NCBI GenBank assembly: GCA_022605955.1
Contig: JAKCOZ010000101.1
Coordinates: forward strand, 496,001 to 560,000
DNA length: 64,000 nucleotides
Source: Rallus limicola
Lineage: Eukaryota; Chordata; Aves; Gruiformes; Rallidae
Direction: 5' to 3'
Shown here: positions 59,101-64,000 of the stretch, in pieces
Position numbering within the stretch: position 1 is the first letter of the stretch
Layout: every line of letters starts with the position of its first letter
Position numbers and translations under genes: made by a program
The notes under the pieces: generated by a model
Seen by the model: the letters and a program-made list of their open reading frames with translations, nothing else
Databases searched by the model: none
Told to the model about the DNA's origin: nothing

Positions 59101-62100
59101 AGGAGGTTTCAGACAAGCTATGCCTTTCAGGCCTAGCTTCTTTACTTTGGGAGTTATTGCTGGACGTTTAGCATGTTTTGAACTGCAGTCTGCTAGGGCC
59201 GAGAAAAGCACCGTAGGAGGTTCCAGGCATGTTCCCTCTTTCCAGGCAAAGGAAAAGGCTGAGAGCCAAAGTGACAGGGTCTGCTCGTGTGTCCTGTTAG
59301 GAGGTTTCAGACAAGCTATGCCTTTCAGGCCTAGCTTCTTTACTTTGGGAGTTATTGCTGGACGTTTAGCATGTTTTGAATTGCAGTCTGCTAGGGCCGA
59401 GAAAAGCACCGTAGGAGGTTCCAGGCATGTTCCCTCTTTCCAGGCAAAGGAAAAGGCTGAGAGCCAAAGTGACAGGGTCTGCTCGTGTGTCCTGTTAAGA
59501 GGTTTCAGACAAGCTATGCCTTTCAGGCCTAGCTTCTTTACTTTGGGAGTTATTGCTGGACGTTTAGCATGTTTTGAACTGCAGTCTGCTAGGGCCGAGA
59601 AAAGCACCGTAGGAGGTTCCAGGCATGTTCCCTCTTTCCAGGCAAAGGAAAAGGCTGAGAGCCAAAGTGACAGGGTCTGATCGTGTGTCCTGTTAGGAGG
59701 TTTCAGACAAGCTATGCCTTTCAGGCCTAGCTTCTTTACTTTGGGATTTATTGCTGGACGTTTAGCATGTTTTGAACTGCAGTCTGCTAGGGCCGAGAAA
59801 AGCACCGTAGGAGGTTCCAGGCATGTTCCCTCTTTCCAGGCAAAGGAAAAGGCTGAGAGCCAAAGTGACAGGGTCTGCTCGTGTGTCCTGTTAGGAGGTT
59901 TCAGACAAGCTATGCCTTTCAGGCCTAGCTTCTTTACTTTGGGAGTTATTGCTGGACGTTTAGCATGTTTTGAACTGCAGTCTGCTAGGGCCGAGAAAAG
60001 CACCGTAGGAGGTTCCAGGCATGTTCCCTCTTTCCAGGCAAAGGAAAAGGCTGAGAGCCAAAGTGACAGGGGCTGCTCGTGTGTCCTGTTAGGAGGTTTC
60101 AGACAAGCTATGCCTTTCAGGCCTAGCTTCTTTACTTTGGGAGTTATTGCTGGACGTTTAACATGTTTTGAACTGCAGTCTGCTAGGGCCGAGAAAAGCA
60201 CCGTAGGAGGTTCCAGGCATTTTCCCTCTTTCCAGGCAAAGGAAAAGGCTGAGAGCCAAAGTGACAGGGGCTGCTCGTGTGTCCTGTTAGGAGGTTTCAG
60301 ACAAGCTATGCCTTTCAGGCCTAGCTTCTTTACTTTGGGAGTTATTGCTGGACGTTTAGCATGTTTTGAACTGCAGTCTGCTAGGGCCGAGAAAAGCACC
60401 GTAGGAGGTTCCAGGCATGTTCCCTCTTTCCAGGCAAAGGAAAAGGCTGAGAGCCAAAGTGACAGGGTCTGCTCGGGTGTCCTGTTAGGAGGTTTCAGAC
60501 AAGCTATGCCTTTCATGCCTAGCTTCTTTACTTTGGGAGTTATTGCTGGACGTTTAGCATGTTTTGAACTGCAGTCTGCTAGGGCCGAGAAAAGCACCGT
60601 AGGAGGTTCCAGGCATGTTCCCTCTTTCCAGGAAAGGAAAAGGCTGAGAGCCAAAGTGACAGGTGCTGCTCGTGTGTCCTGTTAGGAGGTTTCAGACAAG
60701 CTATGCCTTTCAGGCCTAGCTTCTTTACTTTGGGAGTTATTGCTGGACGTTTAGCATGTTTTGAGCTGCAGTCTGCTAGGGCCGAGAAAAGCACCGTAGG
60801 AGGTTCCAGGCATGTTCCCTCTTTCCAAGCAAAGGAAAAAGCTGAGAGCCAAAGTGACAGGGTTTGCTCGTGTGTCCTGTTAGGAGGTTTCAGACAAGCT
60901 ATGCCTTTCAGGCCTAGCTTCTTTACTTTGGGAGTTATTGCTGGACGTTTAGCATGTTTTGAGCTGCAGTCTGCTAGGGCCGAGAAAAGCACCGTAGGAG
61001 GTTCCAGGCATGTTCCCTCTTTCCAGGCAAAGGAAAAGGCTGAGAGCCAAAGTGACAGGGTCTGCTTGTGTGTCCTGTTAGGAGGTTTCCAACAAGCTAT
61101 GCCTTTCAGGCCTAGCTTCTTTACTTTGGGAGTTATTGCTGGACGTTTAGCATGTTTTGAGCTGCAGTCTGCTAGGGCCGAGAAAAGCACCGTAGGAGGT
61201 TCCAGGCATGTTCCCTCTTTCCAGGCAAAGGAAAAGGCTGAGAGCCAAAGTGACAGGTGCTGCTCATGTGTCCTGTTAGGAGGTTTCAGACAAGCTATGC
61301 CTTTCAGGCCTAGCTTCTTTACTTTGGGAGTTATTGCTGGACGTTTAGCATGTTTTGAACTGCAGTCTGCTAGGGCCGAGAAAAGCACCGTAGGAGGTTC
61401 CAGGCATGTTCCCTCTTTCCAGGCAAAGGAAAAGGCTGAGAGCCAAAGTGACAGGTGCTGCTCTTGTGTCCTGTTAGGAGGTTTCAGACAAGCTATGCCT
61501 TTCAGGCCTAGCTTCTTTACTTTGGGAGTTATTGCTGGACGTTTAGCATGTTTTGAACTGCAGTCTGCTAGGGCCGAGAAAAGCACCGTAGGAGGTTCCA
61601 GGCATGTTCCCTCTTTCCAGGCAAAGGAAAAGGCTGAGAGCCAAAGTGACAGGGGCTGCTCGTGTGTCCTGTTAGGAGGTTTCAGACAAGCTATGCCTTT
61701 CAGGCCTAGCTTCTTTACTTTGGGAGTTATTGCTGGACGTTTAGCATGTTTTGAACTGCAGTCTGCTAGGGCCGAGAAAAGCACCGTAGGAGGTTCCAGG
61801 CATGTTCCCTCTTTCCAGGCAAAGGAAAAGGCTGAGAACCAAAGTGACAGGGGCTGCTCGTGTGTCATGTTAGGAGGTTTCAGACAAGCTATGCCTTTCA
61901 GGCCTAGCTTCTTTACTTTGGGAGTTATTGCTGGACGTTTAGCATGTTTTGAACTGCAGTCTGCTAGGGCCGAGAAAAGCACCGTAGGAGGTTCCAGGCA
62001 TGTTCCCTCTTTCCAGGCAAAGGAAAAGGCTGAGAGCCAAAGTGACAGGGGCTGCTCGTGTGTCCTGTTAGGAGGTTTCAGACAAGCTATGCCTTTCAGG

Positions 62101-62286
62101 CCTAGCTTCTTTCCTTTGGGAGTTATTGCTGGACGTTTAGCATGTTTTGAACTGCAGTCTGCTAGGGCCGAGAAAAGCACCGTAGGAGGTTCCAGGCATG
62201 TTCCCTCTTTCCAGGCAAAGGAAAAGGCTAAGAGCCAAAGTGACAGGGTCTGCTCGTGTGTCCTGTTAGGAGGTTTCAGACAAGCT
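56151..62286 (+). repeat. Satellite block 26: 31 monomers, two -1 indels
   Basis: Thirty-one units, two bases short: TGCTTTGTG at 57897 and TCCAGGAAAGG at 60628. Units 1 to 22 copy block 25. Unit 23 (60506) has T11 without a hairpin and begins new material. Class D features recur near 60770-60860. Unit 26 has GGTTTCCAAC at 61085, and ACAGGTGCTG units follow. A unit near 62110 has TTTCCTTTGGG. Confidence 0.96.
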
Positions 62287-62329
62287 ATGCCTTTCAGGCC
62301 TAGCTTGTCTGAAACCTCCTAACAGGACA
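62259..62329. repeat. Hairpin insertion 27 (perfect stem)
   Basis: Perfect 29-bp inverted repeat, 13-nt loop, inserted bases 62287-62333. Last hairpin in the window. Confidence 0.97.
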
Positions 62330-62333
62330 AGCT

Positions 62334-64000
62334 ATGCCTTTCATGCCTAGCTTCTTTACTTTGGGAGTTATTGCTGGACGTTTAGCATGTTTTGAACTGC
62401 AGTCTGCTAGGGCCGAGAAAAGCACCGTAGGAGGTTCCAGGCATGTTCCCTCTTTCCAGGCAAAGGAAAAGGCTGAGAGCCAAAGTGACAGGGTCTGCTC
62501 GTGTGTCCTGTTAGGAGGTTTCAGACAAGCTATGCCTTTCAGGCCTAGCTTCTTTACTTTGGGAGTTATTGCTGGACGTTTAGCATGTTTTGAACTGCAG
62601 TCTGCTACGGCCGAGAAAAGCACCGTAGGAGGTTCCAGGCATGTTCCCTCTTTCCAGGCAAAGGAAAAGGCTGAGAGCCAAAGTGACAGGGTCTGCTCGT
62701 GTGTCCTGTTAGGAGGTTTCAGACAAGCTATGCCTTTCAGGCCTAGCTTCTATACTTTGGGAGTTATTGCTGGACGTTTAGCATGTTTTGAACTGCAGTC
62801 TGCTAGGGCCGAGAAAAGCACCGTAGGAGGTTCCAGGCATGTTCCCTCTTTCCAGGGAAAGGAAAAGGCTGAGAGCCAAAGTGACAGGGTCTGCTCGTGT
62901 GTCCTGTTAGGAGGTTTCAGACAAGCTATGCCTTTCAGGCCTAGCTTCTTTACTTTGGGAGTTATTGCTGGACGTTTAGCATGTTTTGAACTGCAGTCTG
63001 CTAGGGCCGAGAAAAGCACCGTAGGAGGTTCCAGGCATGTTCCCTCTTTCCAGGCAAAGGAAAAGGCTGAGAGCCAAAGGGACAGGGTCTGCTCGTGTGT
63101 CCTGTTAGGAGGTTTCAGACAAGCTATGCCTTTCAGGCCTAGCTTCTTTACTTTGGGAGTTATTGCTGGACGTTTAGCATGTTTTGAACTGCAGTCTGCT
63201 AGGGCCGAGAAAAGCACCGTAGGAGGTTCCAGGCATGTTCCCTCTTTCCAGGCAAAGGAAAAGGCTGAGAGCCAAAGTGACAGGGTCTGCTCGTGTGTCC
63301 TGTTAGGAGGTTTCAGACAAGCTATGCCTTTCAGGCCTAGCTTCTTTACTTTGGGAGTTATTGCTGGACGTTTAGCATGTTTTGAACTGCAGTCTGCTAG
63401 GGCCGAGAAAAGCACCGTAGGAGGTTCCAGGCATGTTCCCTCTTTCCAGGGAAAGGAAAAGGCTGAGAGCCAAAGTGACAGGGTCGGCTCGTGTGTCCTG
63501 TTAGGAGGTTTCAGACAAGCTATGCCTTTCAGGCCTAGCTTCTTTACTTTGGGAGTTATTGCTGGACGTTTAGCATGTTTTGAACTGCAGTCTGCTAGGG
63601 CCGAGAAAAGCACCGTAGGAGGTTCCAGGCATGTTCCCTCTTTCCAGGCAAAGGAAAAGGCTGAGAGCCAAAGTGACAGGGTCTGCTCGTGTGTCCTGTT
63701 AGGAGGTTTCAGACAAGCTATGCCTTTCAGGCCTAGCTTCTTTACTTTGGGAGTTATTGCTGGACGTTTAGCATGTTTTGAACTGCAGTCTGCTACGGCC
63801 GAGAAAAGCACCGTAGGAGGTTCCAGGCATGTTCCCTCTTTCCAGGCAAAGGAAAAGGCTGAGAGCCAAAGTGACAGGGTCTGCTCGTGTGTCCTGTTAG
63901 GAGGTTTCAGACAAGCTATGCCTTTCAGGCCTAGCTTCTATACTTTGGGAGTTATTGCTGGACGTTTAGCATGTTTTGAACTGCAGTCTGCTAGGGCCGA
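62334..64000 (+). repeat. Satellite block 27: 8 monomers plus 83-bp partial
   Basis: Eight exact units, then 83 bp of a ninth cut by the window edge. Mostly class A. TCCAGGGAAAGG occurs at 62853 and 63447; unit 4 has CAAAGGGACAGG; unit 6 has GGGTCGGCTCG. No hairpin before the edge. Confidence 0.96.
62532..64000 (+). repeat. Higher-order repeat, period 1188 bp, second copy cut by edge
   Basis: CTACGG (62606 and 63794) followed by TTCTATACTTTG (62748 and 63936) recur exactly six monomers apart. Copy 1 is 62532-63719; copy 2 starts at 63720 and leaves the window after 281 bp. The next test, TCCAGGGAAAGG, would fall just outside the window. Confidence 0.75.

Larger units (their letters stand above)
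51099..60505 (+). repeat. Higher-order repeat, period 4996 bp
   Basis: About 51155-55509 matches 56151-60505. Shared rare marks, each 4996 bp apart, are CTCGGTCCGAG, TTTATTTTGGG, GAGATCC, the one-base deletion TGCTTTGTG (52901 and 57897), GTCTGATCG (54681 and 59677), TTTAACATG (55161 and 60157) and GGCATTTTCCC. I noticed differences at GTATGAGG (56839), AAATGGCTG (57669), CAGGACTAG (54133), GGGATTTATT (59745) and a T/G at monomer position 161 near 54874. Similarity ends at the unit starting 60506. Confidence 0.9.
1..64000 (+). repeat. 198-bp satellite DNA array, 316 full monomers
   Basis: The window is a continuous head-to-tail array of a 198-bp monomer. I number the monomer from the A of ATGCCTTTC; the first such start is 75 and the last is 63918. 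The distance equals 316 x 198 bp after allowing for 27 insertions of 47 bp, 9 extra bases at one of them, and a net loss of 3 bases from single-base indels. Consensus GC is 99 of 198. Landmarks are a PstI-type CTGCAG near position 64 and CpG sites at 46, 81, 93 and 167. Recurrent classes used below: A (G146, T161, C175, the commonest), B (A146, G161, A175), C (G146, G161, C175) and D (A126, A138, A156, T162, often G63). The array runs off both edges. Family and host are not recognised. Confidence 0.99.

Noticed and set aside
1..64000. CRISPR array
   Set aside because: There are no unique spacers; the full 198-bp unit repeats without variable inserts, and the unit is far too long.
1..64000. 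Telomere, rDNA spacer or microsatellite sequence
   Set aside because: No TTAGGG-type runs, no rRNA sequence and no short simple repeats longer than an A8 run are present.

Overview
The whole 64,000-base window is one tandem satellite DNA array. I see no unique sequence, no credible protein or RNA gene and no transposon. The repeat unit is 198 bp and about 50% GC. Counting from an ATGCCTTTC motif used as position 1, there are 316 complete units between positions 75 and 63,917, with partial units at both window edges (74 bp left, 83 bp right). All units lie head-to-tail in the same orientation. The array continues past both edges, so its true size and flanks are unknown.

The array is punctuated by 27 copies of a second element. 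This is a 47-bp insertion (56 bp in one case) at a fixed phase of the monomer. It contains an inverted copy of the preceding monomer end, so each site has a 29-bp inverted repeat around a 13-nt loop. Thirteen of the 27 stems are perfect. The first monomer after every insertion carries T instead of G at monomer position 11. The insertions divide the array into 28 blocks of 1 to 34 monomers. They are dense between about 9.5 and 25.7 kb (15 sites) and sparse elsewhere.

A larger scale of organisation is visible through shared rare variants. There are recent tandem segmental copies with periods of 2715 bp (8,730-14,159), 2668 bp (18,902-24,237), 1828 bp (34.5-37.7 kb), 4996 bp (51.1-60.5 kb) and 1188 bp (62.5 kb to the edge), plus dispersed copies between 41-44 kb and 46-51 kb. 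Copies differ at only a few visible bases, as expected from repeated unequal exchange or segmental amplification.

Organism: this is almost certainly nuclear heterochromatin of a eukaryote, resolved by long reads. Recurrent C-to-T and G-to-A changes at all four CpG sites of the monomer point to a genome with CpG methylation, such as a vertebrate or plant. I do not recognise the satellite family and cannot name the species or say whether it is centromeric, pericentromeric or subtelomeric. Very long open frames exist on both strands, but they follow from 198 being divisible by three in a stop-free monomer and I do not annotate them as genes. There is no gene cooperation to describe; the interest is in the hairpin insertion, its variants and how the array evolves.
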